A DNA stretch of 55,034 nt, from NCBI GenBank assembly GCA_003314535.1, contig POSG01000020.1, positions 1-55,034 on the forward strand, given 5' to 3'. The number at the start of each line of letters is the position of its first letter. The stretch's first letter is position 1. Position numbers and translations under genes: made by a program. The stretch comes from Geobacter sp. (GTDB lineage: Bacteria; Desulfobacterota; Desulfuromonadia; Geobacterales; Geobacteraceae). A model generated the notes under the pieces. It worked only from the letters and a program-made list of their open reading frames with translations, searched no databases and was not told where the DNA came from. Positions 14,103-25,303 of this stretch are shown piece by piece.

Positions 14103-16072
14103 AAGACACCAAGGAAAAGTGGTCCCGAATACGTATCCGCATTGTCGGGGGCGCTTTTGCCCTTTTTTTCGTCGTTACTTCCGCCCGTGCCTTTTATCTC
14201 CAGATAATCAAACAGGATGACTGGGTCAAGCTGGCAGACCGCCAGCACCAGAAGATAGTTCCTCTTACTCCTGCCAGGGGAACGATTTATGATCGTAACG
14301 GAGCAGCGCTCGCCGTGTCCATAGAGGTCGATTCGTGCTTCGGCGAGCCGACGGTCATAGAAGATGTTGAGGGAACGGCAGCCAAGCTGGCGCCGCTGCT
14401 CGGCATGCAGCGCGAAATTCTGGCGAAAAAGCTTTCCGGCAAGAAGAGCTTCGTCTGGCTGCAACGTCAGGTATCCCCCGACGTAGCTGCTAAAGTCAAA
14501 GCGCTGGATCTTGACGGAATCGGCTTTGTCAAGGAATCGAGACGGTTCTATCCAAATTCCGAGGTCGCGGCCCATGTGGTCGGGTTTACCGGTCTCGATC
14601 CCCAGGGGCTGGAGGGGATCGAGCTGAAGTACAACTCCCAGATCCTCGGCAATACCGGTTACCTGGTCACCGAGCGCGATGCCCTGGGCCGGGATATCGC
14701 TCTCAAGGGCGCCGTGATAAAGAAGGCGTCCAAGGGATACAACATTACGCTCACCCTGGACAAGAACATCCAGTACCTCGCTGAGAAAGAGCTCGCCAAA
14801 GCGGTGTCGCAAAACCGGGGCATGGGCGGGATAGCCCTGGTGATGGAGCCCCGAACCGGCAAGATTCTGGCTATGGCTTCCTACCCCACTTTCAACCCCA
14901 ACTCTTACCACCGATATTCCCATGACATGTTGCGGAACAGGGCAGTGGCGGACAGCTTCGAGCCGGGCTCGACCATGAAGGTTTTTCTCATTGCTTCGGC
15001 TCTTGAAGCAAAGGCAGTAAGCCCGACCGACAGTTTCAACTGTGAGCACGGCAGCTATTCCATAGGCGGCCGCGTCATACACGATACTCACAAATACGGG
15101 GCGTTGAGCGTGGGAGAGGTCCTGAAATACTCCAGCAATATCGGCGCTGCCAAAATCGGCAGCCGGCTGGGTCCCGAAAGGCTTGCCGGATATCTGAAAA
15201 ACTTCGGTTTCGGTGAGAAATCCGACGTGGATGTCCCGGGCGAGGTTGCAGGCTACATGAGGGACCAGGGTCGCTGGTTCGGAGTCGACCTGGCAACCAT
15301 CTCCTTTGGGCAGGGGATTTCGGTTTCTGCGGTTCAATTGCTTACAGCGGTTTCTGCAGTGGCGAACGGCGGCCTGCTGATGAAACCTTACCTGGTGGAC
15401 AGGATCTTTGACGATTCCGGACGAATTGTGCAGCAGAACTCACCCCAGGTCAGGCGGAGGGTCATTTCATCCCGAACGGCACTGCAAATGGCGAAGATGA
15501 TGGAGTCTGTCACGACTGAAGGGGGCACGGGACTGAACGCTTCTGTCGAAGGGTACAAGGTGGCGGGAAAGACGGGTACCGCCCAGAAGGTCGATCCAGT
15601 CACCAAGTGCTATTCGGCGAACAAGAGAACGGCTTCTTTTCTTGGCTTCGTCCCGGCGGAAGATCCGCGGCTGGCCATATTGGTAATTGTTGACGAACCC
15701 AAAACCAGTGTTTACGGTGGCGTCGTGGCGGCTCCGGCTTTTCGTGAAATTGCGCTCCAGTCGCTTTGTTACCTGAAAGTCCCGCCCACCGGACCGATGA
15801 AAGCAAGGAAGGAAAACGACAAGGAAATTGTAAAGAAGAAGCAGGAACAACCGGACACGGTTGCCGAAGGGGCCATCGACGAAGCAAGCGCGGGAGCTTC
15901 CATGCCCAATTTCCACGGTAAGAGCATCAGGTCTGTTCTCAAGTATATGGAGAAGAATTCGCTTAATGTGAAAATCATAGGAAGTGGCCGCGCTGTTGAA
16001 CAAAACCCGCCTCCGGGGAGCAGGATAGGGGCTGGTGACCAGGTATGGGTGAAATTCGTCCCTTCTGCCTGA
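14099..16072 (+). CDS. ftsI: Septal peptidoglycan transpeptidase FtsI (PBP3) with C-terminal PASTA domain
   Basis: The 657-residue class B penicillin-binding protein has an N-terminal membrane segment near residues 17-35, a PBP dimer region starting around VPLTPARGTIYDRNG, and a transpeptidase domain with STMK (S291), SSN (345-347) and KTGTAQ (K491). After a charged linker, residues about 600-657 form one PASTA domain (MPNFHGKSIRSVL ... VEQNPPPGSRI). A PASTA domain on FtsI is usual in deltaproteobacteria but absent from E. coli. It starts at ATG 14099, overlapping the ftsL stop. It crosslinks septal peptidoglycan together with FtsW. Confidence 0.95.
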   Translation: MKDTKEKWSRIRIRIVGGAFALFFVVTSARAFYLQIIKQDDWVKLADRQHQKIVPLTPARGTIYDRNGAALAVSIEVDSCFGEPTVIEDVEGTAAKLAPLLGMQREILAKKLSGKKSFVWLQRQVSPDVAAKVKALDLDGIGFVKESRRFYPNSEVAAHVVGFTGLDPQGLEGIELKYNSQILGNTGYLVTERDALGRDIALKGAVIKKASKGYNITLTLDKNIQYLAEKELAKAVSQNRGMGGIALVMEPRTGKILAMASYPTFNPNSYHRYSHDMLRNRAVADSFEPGSTMKVFLIASALEAKAVSPTDSFNCEHGSYSIGGRVIHDTHKYGALSVGEVLKYSSNIGAAKIGSRLGPERLAGYLKNFGFGEKSDVDVPGEVAGYMRDQGRWFGVDLATISFGQGISVSAVQLLTAVSAVANGGLLMKPYLVDRIFDDSGRIVQQNSPQVRRRVISSRTALQMAKMMESVTTEGGTGLNASVEGYKVAGKTGTAQKVDPVTKCYSANKRTASFLGFVPAEDPRLAILVIVDEPKTSVYGGVVAAPAFREIALQSLCYLKVPPTGPMKARKENDKEIVKKKQEQPDTVAEGAIDEASAGASMPNFHGKSIRSVLKYMEKNSLNVKIIGSGRAVEQNPPPGSRIGAGDQVWVKFVPSA

Positions 16073-16124
16073 TTGATTGATAAGTTTTAAGAATTAACAG
16101 TTTTTTTGTGTGGTGAGTGAAATC

Positions 16125-17657
16125 ATGTTTTTGTCCCGACTCGTTAAATCGATCCCCGCGCCGGTACTGACAAGCGGAGGGGCAGACCCGGAAATCCGGG
16201 AGCTCTGCTATGATTCCCGTTCCGTCCGGCCGGGATCGTTGTTCTTCGCATTGCGGGGAGCCGCTGTTGATGGCCATTCTTACATAGCTCGAGCCATAGA
16301 GGCGGGCGCTGCCGGCCTGGTCATCGAAGACGATACCGGTATCGCGGCGGCCATTCCATATGTCAAAGTACAGGATGCGCGTCTGGCCATGTCGTTGATG
16401 GCTGCGGCCTTCTACGGCGATCCCACTTCACGTGTACCGATGATCGGAATTACCGGCACCAACGGCAAGACCACAACCACTTACCTCATCGAATCCATAA
16501 TGGCAAAGGCAGGCTTCCCTGCAGCTGTGCTGGGAACCATAAACTACCGTTTCGGGGAGACGACGATCCCTGCTCCCCATACGACTCCGGAGTCGGTAGA
16601 TCTGCAGAAAATCCTGCGCCAACTGGTGGACCAGGGAGCACGGGCGGTTGTCATGGAGGTGTCATCACATTCCCTGGAACAGCACAGGGTGGACGGATGC
16701 AGGTTCGATGTCGGCATTTTCACGAACCTCACCCGCGACCATCTGGACTACCATCACGACATGGAATCCTACCTTGCCAGCAAGCAGCGTTTCTTTTCCC
16801 AGTTGCTCGCTCCGGACCAGGTGAAACCGGTACGGCACGCGGTGGTGAACATGGACGATCCGGCGGGCAGGAGAATTGCGGACGCGTCAGCCTGCCGGGT
16901 TGTGACGTACGGGATTGTTTCGGGAACTGATGTCTCAGCGCGTGAGGTGGTTTTTTCCACCACCGGGATATCGGGAATACTCGTCACTCCAACCGGGGAA
17001 GCTGGGTTTTCGTCCAGGCTCGTTGGCCGTTTCAACCTTTACAACATCCTGGGCGCTGCGGCAGCAGCCCATGCCCTGGGGGTGCCGCTTGACGCGATCC
17101 GCGCAGGCATCGAAACCCATGGTAAGGTTGAGGGCCGCCTGGAGCCGGTCGAGAACGGCAGGGGCATAACGATCCTCGTGGACTACGCCCATACCGGGGA
17201 CGCTCTGGAAAATGTACTGAAAACCATCCGCGAACTTGCCTCAGGGAGGATCATCACCGTTTTCGGGTGCGGTGGAGACCGCGACCGCGGAAAACGACCC
17301 ATCATGGGAGAAATTGCCGGCCGGTACAGCGACCTGGCGATCATAACTTCTGACAACCCCCGGACGGAGGACCCGAAAGATATCATTAATGAGATAAGGG
17401 CCGGCATTGAGCCGCTGAACCTGAGAGAATATGCACTGGTTGAACTTGTCGGAGGCTTTGACGGAAAAGGTTTTTGCAGTGTGGCATCACGACGGGAAGC
17501 TATAAGGCTTGGGGTAAGCCTGGCAAAACAGGGTGACATTCTCCTCATTGCCGGCAAGGGTCACGAAGATTACCAGATCATCGGCAAGGAAAAGTTTCAT
17601 TTCGATGACCGCGAGGAAGCGGAAATGGCATGCCGGGAATTGGGGGCGGTTTCATGA
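16125..17657 (+). CDS. murE: UDP-MurNAc-tripeptide synthetase MurE
   Basis: The 510-residue Mur ligase has the ATP loop [14 protein letters not shown] near residue 109, the SSHSLEQHRVDG and FTNLTRDHLDYH blocks, VDYAHTGDALENVL near 352, and the substrate motif DNPRTEDP near 410. That DNPR motif marks meso-diaminopimelate-adding enzymes. It adds the third residue to UDP-MurNAc-L-Ala-D-Glu. I chose ATG 16125 rather than GTG 16110. Its stop overlaps the murF start (ATGA). Confidence 0.95.
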   Translation: MFLSRLVKSIPAPVLTSGGADPEIRELCYDSRSVRPGSLFFALRGAAVDGHSYIARAIEAGAAGLVIEDDTGIAAAIPYVKVQDARLAMSLMAAAFYGDPTSRVPMIGITGTNGKTTTTYLIESIMAKAGFPAAVLGTINYRFGETTIPAPHTTPESVDLQKILRQLVDQGARAVVMEVSSHSLEQHRVDGCRFDVGIFTNLTRDHLDYHHDMESYLASKQRFFSQLLAPDQVKPVRHAVVNMDDPAGRRIADASACRVVTYGIVSGTDVSAREVVFSTTGISGILVTPTGEAGFSSRLVGRFNLYNILGAAAAAHALGVPLDAIRAGIETHGKVEGRLEPVENGRGITILVDYAHTGDALENVLKTIRELASGRIITVFGCGGDRDRGKRPIMGEIAGRYSDLAIITSDNPRTEDPKDIINEIRAGIEPLNLREYALVELVGGFDGKGFCSVASRREAIRLGVSLAKQGDILLIAGKGHEDYQIIGKEKFHFDDREEAEMACRELGAVS

Positions 17658-19069
17658 AAGCCGCGTTTTCCGCGAGAGAGATCGCAGATGCCGTGAAAGG
17701 GACGCTGAGCGGTGATGAGTCTGCTTCCGTTCACGGTGTTTCGACAGATTCCCGCGCTATCGATGCGGGCGAGCTGTTCGTTCCCCTCAAGGGTGAGCGA
17801 TTTGACGCTCACAGCTTCATACCCGAGCTGCTCGGCAAAGGTATCAAGGTTTTCATCACTGCCCGGAAACAACCGGTTGACGCGGTATCGACAGCAGGTG
17901 CGACCTTCATCACGGTTCCGGATACTTTGCAGGCCCTGGGCGACCTGGCGGCTTTTCATCGTTCCCGGTTTTCCGTTCCGGTTACTGCGGTAACGGGGAG
18001 CAACGGCAAAACCACCACCAAGGAAATGCTGGCATCCATCCTGGGGCGGACAGGCGGAGGTTTGAAGACATCCGGGAACCTGAACAATCTCATCGGTTTG
18101 CCGCAGATGCTCTTCCAGCTGGAGGCAGGTCACCGGTGGGCCGTGCTGGAAATGGGCATGAGCGAGCCCGGCGAGATCGATCGGCTTGCGGAAATTGCCA
18201 GGCCGGATGTGGGTATCATTACCAATGTATCGCCTGCTCACCTCCAGTCCATGGGGAACATCGAAGCAGTTGCATCGGCTAAAGGTGAACTGTTCCGTAG
18301 ACTGGCCTGCGGCAAACATGCAGTTTACAATGCCGACGATTCGCTTGTTGCCGCGCTGCCTTCGCCCCAGGGCGTTGTCCGCATTTCTTTCGGTTTCGGA
18401 ACTGCGGATGTCAGGGCGGAAAATTACGAAGAATTGGGCAGAGACGGCCAGTCGTTCCTGCTGGCGCTGCCAACGGGCAAATTCCCGGTCCGCTTGAAGG
18501 CTTTCGGCCGCCACAATACGCTGAACGCACTGGCTGCAGCAGCTGCTGCATGCGCGCTTGGAGTGCCGTCACAGGTGATCAGGGACGGGCTCGAGGCTTT
18601 CGTCCCGTTCGAAAAACGGCTTGCCCCGGAGGATCTGGGGGATGTCCTGCTGGTGGACGACAGCTATAATGCAAATCCCGCTTCCATGAAGGCCGCGCTG
18701 CTCACGCTCGGGCAACTGGCAGGCTCGGGCCGCGCCATTGCAGTGCTTGGCGACATGCTGGAGCTGGGGGATGCTTCGGAGTCCGCCCACGAGGAAATAG
18801 GCCGTCTGGCCGCGGTGAAAGTGGAGCGTCTGTACCTGATGGGCGAGAAATCCCCTGTAGTTGCAGCGGGTGCGTCGAAGGGCGGCCTGGCGAAATCCGG
18901 GATAGTGGTCGCAAACGGCCATGGGGAAATACTGGACGATCTGCTGCGCAATGTCAGGAAAGGCGACTGCATCCTGGTAAAGGGGTCGCGCGGCATGCGC
19001 ATGGATATCGTGGCCGAGGGATTGCGGAATTCCCTGCGTACGGCGAAACTGAAAGGGGCTGATGCCTGA
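17654..19069 (+). CDS. murF: UDP-MurNAc-tripeptide--D-Ala-D-Ala ligase MurF
   Basis: The 471-residue Mur ligase has [24 protein letters not shown] near the N-terminus, the ATP loop [14 protein letters not shown] near residue 114, [26 protein letters not shown], and [16 protein letters not shown] near 335, which is the MurF fingerprint. It adds the D-Ala-D-Ala made by Ddl. The start ATG 17654 lies inside the end of murE. The stop overlaps the mraY start by one base (TGATG). Confidence 0.95.
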   Translation: MKAAFSAREIADAVKGTLSGDESASVHGVSTDSRAIDAGELFVPLKGERFDAHSFIPELLGKGIKVFITARKQPVDAVSTAGATFITVPDTLQALGDLAAFHRSRFSVPVTAVTGSNGKTTTKEMLASILGRTGGGLKTSGNLNNLIGLPQMLFQLEAGHRWAVLEMGMSEPGEIDRLAEIARPDVGIITNVSPAHLQSMGNIEAVASAKGELFRRLACGKHAVYNADDSLVAALPSPQGVVRISFGFGTADVRAENYEELGRDGQSFLLALPTGKFPVRLKAFGRHNTLNALAAAAAACALGVPSQVIRDGLEAFVPFEKRLAPEDLGDVLLVDDSYNANPASMKAALLTLGQLAGSGRAIAVLGDMLELGDASESAHEEIGRLAAVKVERLYLMGEKSPVVAAGASKGGLAKSGIVVANGHGEILDDLLRNVRKGDCILVKGSRGMRMDIVAEGLRNSLRTAKLKGADA

Positions 19070-20145
19070 TGCTTTATCATCTTCTGTACCCTCTCGCAAC
19101 CGAGTTGCACATATTCAATGTCTTCAAATATCTGACATTCCGGACCATCTACGCGGTGATAACCGCACTGGTGGTTTCGTTTCTGCTCGGACCGTGGGTG
19201 ATCGGACGGCTGCAGGCCATACAGGTGACCCAGGTGATACGGACCGATGGACCCGAATCCCATTTGAAGAAACAGGGCACTCCGACAATGGGCGGAGTGC
19301 TGATTCTTGCTGCCACGGTCATCCCCACGCTCCTTTGGGCTGATCTTACGAACCGGTATATATGGATTACGCTTGCAATCATCGTTGGCTACGGTCTGAT
19401 CGGTTTTCTGGACGACTACAAGAAAGTGGTGGAAAAGAATCCCAAGGGTCTGTCGCCGCGCCAGAAAACCTTCTGGCAAGTGCTCCTGGGGCTTATGGCG
19501 GGAGCTGTACTCTATTACACTCCCGGTTTTTCGACCGAGCTGACCATTCCATTCTTCAAGAACCTCCGTCCTGACCTTGGAATGGTGTATATTCCCTTTG
19601 TCATGCTGGTGATATTCGGGGCCAGCAGCGCGGTGAACCTGACAGACGGCCTCGACGGCCTGGCAATAGGGCCGGTGGCGATCAATGCCGGCACCTACAT
19701 GCTGCTAGCCTATATAGCCGGCAATGCGAAGCTTTCCCAATATCTCCAGGTTCCCATGGTTACCGGTGCAGGTGAACTGGCGATCCTATGCGGTGCAATG
19801 GCCGGCGCCGGCCTCGGCTTTCTCTGGTACAACGCCTATCCTGCGGAGGTGTTCATGGGCGATGTGGGGTCACTTCCGCTGGGCGGCGCGCTGGGTACGC
19901 TTGCTGTGATAACCAAGCAGGAAATCCTGCTGGTCATAGTCGGCGGCATATTCGTTGTTGAAGCCTTGTCCGTGATCTTCCAGGTCGGCTCATACAAGTA
20001 CCGCGGCAAGAGAATCTTCAGGATGGCGCCCATACATCATCATTTCGAGCTCAAGGGAGTTGCCGAACCGAAGATCATCGTCCGTTTCTGGATAATAACA
20101 ATCATCCTGGCGCTGTTTGCCATTTCGACCTTGAAGATAAGGTGA
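19069..20145 (+). CDS. mraY: Phospho-MurNAc-pentapeptide translocase MraY
   Basis: The 358-residue integral membrane enzyme has ten predicted membrane segments. Family motifs are [10 protein letters not shown] near residue 68, GFLDDYKKV near 114, [13 protein letters not shown] near 185, [15 protein letters not shown] near 254, and the terminal [12 protein letters not shown] near 320. It transfers phospho-MurNAc-pentapeptide to undecaprenyl phosphate to make lipid I. It is translationally coupled to murF. Confidence 0.97.
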   Translation: MLYHLLYPLATELHIFNVFKYLTFRTIYAVITALVVSFLLGPWVIGRLQAIQVTQVIRTDGPESHLKKQGTPTMGGVLILAATVIPTLLWADLTNRYIWITLAIIVGYGLIGFLDDYKKVVEKNPKGLSPRQKTFWQVLLGLMAGAVLYYTPGFSTELTIPFFKNLRPDLGMVYIPFVMLVIFGASSAVNLTDGLDGLAIGPVAINAGTYMLLAYIAGNAKLSQYLQVPMVTGAGELAILCGAMAGAGLGFLWYNAYPAEVFMGDVGSLPLGGALGTLAVITKQEILLVIVGGIFVVEALSVIFQVGSYKYRGKRIFRMAPIHHHFELKGVAEPKIIVRFWIITIILALFAISTLKIR

Positions 20146-20206
20146 CGCAGGTGAGGAATCGCTACTCGAGCGGGCGCAGGTAACAAATTGAAGTAAAGGC
20201 TGACAC

Positions 20207-21565
20207 ATGGAGTTGAAAAACAACAATATAGTCGTGGTTGGGCTGGCCCGGACAGGAGCGTCGGTAGCGCGTTTCCTGTGCCGGAGCGGTGCGAAGGTGA
20301 CGGTCTCGGATTCGAAGGGGCGTGAAACTCTGGCAAAGTTCGTGGATGCGCTGCAGGGCCTCCCCATAGAATTCGAGTTCGGGCGACACGGCGAGGAGAC
20401 TTTCCGTTCGGCAGACCTGATCGTCGTGAGTCCCGGTGTGCCCATGGATATCGCGCCGCTCAAACTGGCTGCTTCTTGCGGTATACCGATCATCAGCGAA
20501 ATAGAACTGGCTGCTTCCTTTATCGACGCCCCTCTGGCGGCCATCACCGGCACCAATGGCAAGACCACGACCACCACGCTTGCCGGGGAGATCTTCACGG
20601 GGTGCGGTTTCAGCACCTTTGTCGGAGGCAACATCGGCAAACCCCTCATCGATCTCGTTACCTCGGGAGAGCGCGTACAGAGGGTGGTGGCCGAGATAAG
20701 CTCGTTCCAACTGGAAGGCATCGTGAATTTTCACCCGAAGGTTGCGGTGCTGCTGAACCTGACCGAAGACCACCTTGACCGGTACTCGAGCTTCCAGGAG
20801 TATATCGACGCCAAGTTGCGCATCTTCGCCAACCAGACAAGCGAGGATTTCGCGGTTCTCAACATCGACGACCCCCTGGTGGCTGGCTGCTCGGGGAGCA
20901 CGGCAGCACGCATTGTGCCGATGAGCAGACTCTCCGTTCTTGAAGAGGGCATATTTTGCCGGGACAATGTCATCACGTTCAAGATGGACGGCAGGGTGGA
21001 ACGTTTCCCGACGGAGGCATTCAAGCTGCGGGGTGTCCACAATATCGACAACTGCATGGCTGCGCTGGCAACCGCACTCCTGATGGGGTGCGATGCAGCC
21101 AAAGCCCGGGCCGTTGTCGAGAATTTCACGGGGCTCCCACACCGGATGGAGCTGGTTTCGACCGTCAATGGCGTGCCGTATTACAACGACAGCAAGGGCA
21201 CGAATGTGGGCAGCGTAGTGAAATCGCTGGAAAGCTTTCCCGGAAACATAATCCTGATCGCTGGCGGGAAGGACAAGGGTGGGGAATACACCCCCCTTGC
21301 CGGCCTGGTGAAGGAAAGAGTGAAGGCGCTGGTCCTGCTCGGCGAGGCCAAGGATCGGATCCGGTCGGCCCTTGGACACCTCACCGAAACGGTAACGGTC
21401 GGCAGCCTCGAAGAAGCCGTTCGTGAAGCCCAGCGCCTGGCGCGGCCGGGAGATGTGGTACTGTTTTCACCTGCGTGCTCCAGCTACGACATGTTCAGGA
21501 ACTACGAGGAGCGCGGGGACTGCTTTGCCGCAGCCGTGCGCGCGCTTGAAGAAAGGGACCGCTAG
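20207..21565 (+). CDS. murD: UDP-MurNAc-L-Ala--D-Glu ligase MurD
   Basis: The 452-residue Mur ligase opens with [16 protein letters not shown], then SPGVPMD, the ATP loop [17 protein letters not shown] near residue 115, [29 protein letters not shown] and the C-terminal [12 protein letters not shown] and [11 protein letters not shown] blocks. It starts at ATG 20207, 61 bases after mraY. It ends directly against ftsW with no gap (TAG then ATG). Confidence 0.96.
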   Translation: MELKNNNIVVVGLARTGASVARFLCRSGAKVTVSDSKGRETLAKFVDALQGLPIEFEFGRHGEETFRSADLIVVSPGVPMDIAPLKLAASCGIPIISEIELAASFIDAPLAAITGTNGKTTTTTLAGEIFTGCGFSTFVGGNIGKPLIDLVTSGERVQRVVAEISSFQLEGIVNFHPKVAVLLNLTEDHLDRYSSFQEYIDAKLRIFANQTSEDFAVLNIDDPLVAGCSGSTAARIVPMSRLSVLEEGIFCRDNVITFKMDGRVERFPTEAFKLRGVHNIDNCMAALATALLMGCDAAKARAVVENFTGLPHRMELVSTVNGVPYYNDSKGTNVGSVVKSLESFPGNIILIAGGKDKGGEYTPLAGLVKERVKALVLLGEAKDRIRSALGHLTETVTVGSLEEAVREAQRLARPGDVVLFSPACSSYDMFRNYEERGDCFAAAVRALEERDR

Positions 21566-22669
21566 ATGAACAGGGCCGAGGGATATGATCTGATCATAAT
21601 GCTCATGGTCATTACGCTGACCTGCTTCGGAGTGGTCATGGTCTATTCCGCGTCTTCCATCATGGCGGCGAAAAAGTTCCACGACGGCTTCTATTTCCTC
21701 AAGCGCCAGGGTGTATACACCCTGTTGGGGGCGGGTGCAATGGTCTGGGCCATGAGGGTGGACTACCATGTCTGGAAGAAGGCTGCAGTGCCCGTCCTGA
21801 TCGTCTGCCTCTTGCTTTTGGGGCTCGTGCTCATTCCCGGCCTTGGCGGGAGCGCCGGCGGCTCGTCCCGCTGGATCCGGCTTCCCGGTTTTTCGTTCCA
21901 ACCATCGGAACTGGCCAAGATCGCATTCATCATGTACATGGCATATTCGCTTGACAAGAAGCAGGACAAGGTGAGGTTTTTCTCTACTGGTTTCCTCCCC
22001 TACATGGTGGTCCTGGCGATCATGCTGCTCCTGCTCCTGAAACAGCCCGACCTGGGATCTTCGCTGACTCTGGGCGCTGTTGCAATGATCATGCTTTTCG
22101 CTGCCGGTACAAGGTTGTCATACATTCTGTCCATGGTGCTACTTGCACTGCCGTTCCTCTACTACGCGATCATGCACGTGGATTATCGCCGCCGCAGGAT
22201 CATGGCGTTTCTCAATCCCTGGGAAGACCCCACCAACACTGGGTTCCAGATCATTCAGTCCTGGATAGCCGTGGGTACCGGCGGCCTGTTCGGTCAAGGC
22301 CTCGGCGAAGGAAAACAAAAGCTCTTCTATCTGCCGGAAGCCCATACCGACTTCATTTTTTCGGTGGTCGGCGAAGAACTCGGCTTTGTCGGATTCATGG
22401 TCATATCGGCAATGTTTTTTCTGCTGGTGATGAGGGGAATACGGGTAGCACTTTACGCGGAGGACAACTTCGGCCGTTCGCTGGCGTTCGGCATTTCCTC
22501 GCTGATTGGCCTGGAAGCCTTCGTCAATATCGCTGTCGTAACCGGCATTTTCCCGACCAAGGGCCTGGCGCTGCCGTTCATCAGTTACGGCGGGAGCTCC
22601 CTCATAATAACCTTGTTTGCGGTGGGTATTCTGCTGAACATTTCCTCTCGCGTGAGGGTGACGCAATGA
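21566..22669 (+). CDS. ftsW: Septal peptidoglycan glycosyltransferase FtsW
   Basis: The 367-residue SEDS-family membrane protein has about ten segments. Motifs include GVVMVYSASS near residue 22, RWIRLPGFSFQPSELAK near 103, NPWEDPTNTGFQIIQS near 210, LPEAHTDFIFSVVGEELGF near 250, and the terminal GLALPFISYGGSS near 333. It polymerises lipid II at the septum with FtsI. Its stop overlaps the murG start (ATGA). Confidence 0.96.
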   Translation: MNRAEGYDLIIMLMVITLTCFGVVMVYSASSIMAAKKFHDGFYFLKRQGVYTLLGAGAMVWAMRVDYHVWKKAAVPVLIVCLLLLGLVLIPGLGGSAGGSSRWIRLPGFSFQPSELAKIAFIMYMAYSLDKKQDKVRFFSTGFLPYMVVLAIMLLLLLKQPDLGSSLTLGAVAMIMLFAAGTRLSYILSMVLLALPFLYYAIMHVDYRRRRIMAFLNPWEDPTNTGFQIIQSWIAVGTGGLFGQGLGEGKQKLFYLPEAHTDFIFSVVGEELGFVGFMVISAMFFLLVMRGIRVALYAEDNFGRSLAFGISSLIGLEAFVNIAVVTGIFPTKGLALPFISYGGSSLIITLFAVGILLNISSRVRVTQ

Positions 22670-23754
22670 GGTTGATGATCGCTGGCGGCGGCACAGGCGG
22701 CCACCTCTTCCCGGGAATCGCCGTGGCCGAGGAATTCCTTTCCAGGGATCCGGGCAACGAAGTGCTCTTTGTCGGCACCGACCGTGGTATCGAGGCCAAG
22801 GTTCTGCCAAGGCTCGGTTACCGCTTGCAGCGCATTGCGGTACGGGGCATGCGGAGAGTGGGATTTGCCGCCAGACTGAAAGGCATATGGCTGCTGCTCG
22901 CGGGATATCTCCAGTCGTGGAGGATTGTCGGCGAGTTCCGCCCGGACCTGGTGCTTGGAGTGGGCGGCTACTCTTCCGGTCCCCTGGTGCTGGCAGCCAG
23001 GATGCGGGGACGACGCTGTTTCATACACGAACAGAACGCCCATCCCGGCCTGACCAACCGGCTGCTTGCCTGCCTGGCGACACGGATTTTCATCTCGATC
23101 GAGGAGTCGAAGAAATATCTGCCAGGTGATAAGTGCTTGCTTACCGGCAATCCGCCCAGGAAACAGATTGTCGAAGGCGCCCGGCAGGGAGTGGCCGGAG
23201 GTGACGAGGGAGGAGAATTCAACCTGCTGGTCTTCGGCGGCAGCGCTGGCGCCCACCGGATCAACATGGCCATGATCGAAGCGCTCCCCCACTTGGCGGG
23301 ACTTGCGGGAAGCCTGGTTGTCTTGCATCAGACCGGCGAAAGCGATCTTGCCCAGGTTCGTGATGCATACATCAGTGCAGGGATGCGGGCGGAGGTGGTG
23401 CCGTTCATAGATGACATGGCAGGCGCCTACGGGCGGGCAGACCTGGTTGTCTGCAGGGCTGGAGCCACAACCATAGCTGAAGTAACGGTGAGTGGAAAGG
23501 CATGTATCTTCATCCCGTATCCCTATGCCGTGGACGATCACCAGCGGAAAAACGCCCAAGCCCTGCTGGAAAGAGGCGCCGGTTTCATGATATTGGATCG
23601 TGATCTCTCCGGGGAGGCGCTTGCCGGGACGATCACCGATCTTGTCCGGGACCGGCAGCGGCTGGCAAATGTCGGCAGGAACGCAGCCGCGCTCGGCCGT
23701 CCGGACGCTGCAAGGGAAATCGTGGATGACATGCTGGCAGGTTGCACCCGGTAG
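22666..23754 (+). CDS. murG: UDP-GlcNAc:lipid I GlcNAc transferase MurG
   Basis: The 362-residue GT28 glycosyltransferase begins IAGGGTGGHLFPGIAVAEE, with GVGGYSSGP near residue 100, HEQNAHPGLTNR near 124, FGGSAGAHRIN near 190, and the acceptor/donor block VCRAGATTIAEVTVSGKACIFIPYPYAVDDHQRKNA near 262-295. It makes lipid II on the inner face of the membrane. It starts at ATG 22666 inside the ftsW end. Confidence 0.96.
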   Translation: MRLMIAGGGTGGHLFPGIAVAEEFLSRDPGNEVLFVGTDRGIEAKVLPRLGYRLQRIAVRGMRRVGFAARLKGIWLLLAGYLQSWRIVGEFRPDLVLGVGGYSSGPLVLAARMRGRRCFIHEQNAHPGLTNRLLACLATRIFISIEESKKYLPGDKCLLTGNPPRKQIVEGARQGVAGGDEGGEFNLLVFGGSAGAHRINMAMIEALPHLAGLAGSLVVLHQTGESDLAQVRDAYISAGMRAEVVPFIDDMAGAYGRADLVVCRAGATTIAEVTVSGKACIFIPYPYAVDDHQRKNAQALLERGAGFMILDRDLSGEALAGTITDLVRDRQRLANVGRNAAALGRPDAAREIVDDMLAGCTR

Positions 23755-23862
23755 GCGGCCGACTTGCCGGCAAAGTCACAACCGATTCCGCTTGTGATCA
23801 TCTTCCGCCTGGGAAGAACAAAAATTCCAAAGTAGTAATTGCAAAAAGCAAAAAGAGGTTTC

Positions 23863-25257
23863 ATGTACGGAAAAATCGAGAGAATTCATTTTGTAGGTAT
23901 CGGCGGCATCGGCATGAGCGGCATAGCCGAGGTGCTTCTCAATCTCGGCTACAAGGTTTCAGGGTCGGATCTGCGCAGATCGGAGATCACCGACCGCCTC
24001 GCGGAACTCGGCGGGGAGATATATTACGGCCACGAACGCTCCAACATTGCGGGAGCCGATGTCGTTGTCATCTCCAGTGCGGTGAAGGATGACAACCCCG
24101 AGGTGATGGAGGCGCGGGAATGCCTGGTGCCGGTCATTCCCAGGGCGGAGATGCTGGCCGAACTGATGAGGATGAAGTACGGCATCGCAATTGCCGGCAC
24201 CCACGGCAAGACCACCACCACGTCCATGGTTTCAACGCTCCTGGGACACGGCGGAATCGACCCGACAATCGTGATCGGCGGCAAGCTGAATTCGATCGGC
24301 ACGAACGCCCGGCTTGGCCAGGGACAGTTCCTCGTTGCCGAGGCCGACGAATCGGACGGTTCGTTCCTCAAGCTGTCGCCGACAATCGCCGTGGTCACCA
24401 ACATCGATTGCGACCACTTGGACTTCTACAGCGGAATAGATGAAATAAAGGATACCTTCGTCGAATTCATCAACAAGGTGCCCTTTTACGGACTGGCAGT
24501 GCTGTGCCTCGATAACAGCAATGTGGCAGACATAATACCGCGGATCAAGAAGCGCTTCCTGACTTACGGCCTCAGCGCACAGGCTGATATCAGGGCGACA
24601 AATGTAAGGCTTTCCGGGTTTTCGACTACTTTTACCGCGTTGTATCGTGGCGAAGTACTTGGCGATGTCACCTTCAGCATGCCGGGAGCTCACAATGTCC
24701 TGAACGCGCTCGCGGCGCTTGCCGTGTCCATGGAGCTGAACATCCCGTTCCCGGTAATCCAGGAGGGTTTCAGGCTGTTCGGCGGGGTCGGCCGCCGCTT
24801 CCAGGTCAAGGGCGAAATAAACGGGATCATGGTGGTTGACGACTACGGGCACCATCCCACCGAAATCAGGGCGACCCTGGCAGCTGCAAAGAGCGGCTGG
24901 GACCGTCGACTGGTAGTGGCTTTCCAACCGCACCGCTTCACCAGGACAAAGGAACTCTTTGACGAATTCGTCAAGGCCTTTTATGATGCAGATGTGCTGG
25001 TTGTAACCGACATCTACCCGGCGGGGGAAAAGCCCATCGAAGGTGTGACTGCCGAAGCCCTTGCCCGCAGCATCAGGAAGCATGGCCAGAAGGAAGTGGT
25101 TCACATTGCTGACAAGGCAGAGATGGTGGATCACCTGGCAGCGATTCTCAGGCCGGGTGATATTTTCGTGACACTAGGTGCGGGCAATATCTGGCAGACC
25201 GGGGAAGCGCTGCTCGCAGAACTGGGAAAAGAACTGAACAGGTTGCCTCTCGAATGA
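23863..25257 (+). CDS. murC: UDP-MurNAc--L-alanine ligase MurC
   Basis: The 464-residue Mur ligase begins [18 protein letters not shown], with [14 protein letters not shown] near residue 110, [41 protein letters not shown] near 325 and [12 protein letters not shown]. It adds L-Ala to UDP-MurNAc, the first peptide step. I chose ATG 23863 (AAGAGG at 23852-23857). An 84-base spacer without terminator separates it from murG. The next gene in many relatives is murB, but here it is ddl. Confidence 0.96.
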   Translation: MYGKIERIHFVGIGGIGMSGIAEVLLNLGYKVSGSDLRRSEITDRLAELGGEIYYGHERSNIAGADVVVISSAVKDDNPEVMEARECLVPVIPRAEMLAELMRMKYGIAIAGTHGKTTTTSMVSTLLGHGGIDPTIVIGGKLNSIGTNARLGQGQFLVAEADESDGSFLKLSPTIAVVTNIDCDHLDFYSGIDEIKDTFVEFINKVPFYGLAVLCLDNSNVADIIPRIKKRFLTYGLSAQADIRATNVRLSGFSTTFTALYRGEVLGDVTFSMPGAHNVLNALAALAVSMELNIPFPVIQEGFRLFGGVGRRFQVKGEINGIMVVDDYGHHPTEIRATLAAAKSGWDRRLVVAFQPHRFTRTKELFDEFVKAFYDADVLVVTDIYPAGEKPIEGVTAEALARSIRKHGQKEVVHIADKAEMVDHLAAILRPGDIFVTLGAGNIWQTGEALLAELGKELNRLPLE

Positions 25258-25303
25258 CGGGCAGTTTTCCGCGCTGGCGGAAGAAATGGATATGGCAGGA
25301 ATC

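Noticed and set aside
13853-15337. A 494-residue open frame on the minus strand opposite ftsL and ftsI
   Set aside because: It is the antisense shadow of two certain genes, has no family motif and reflects GC-rich codon bias only.
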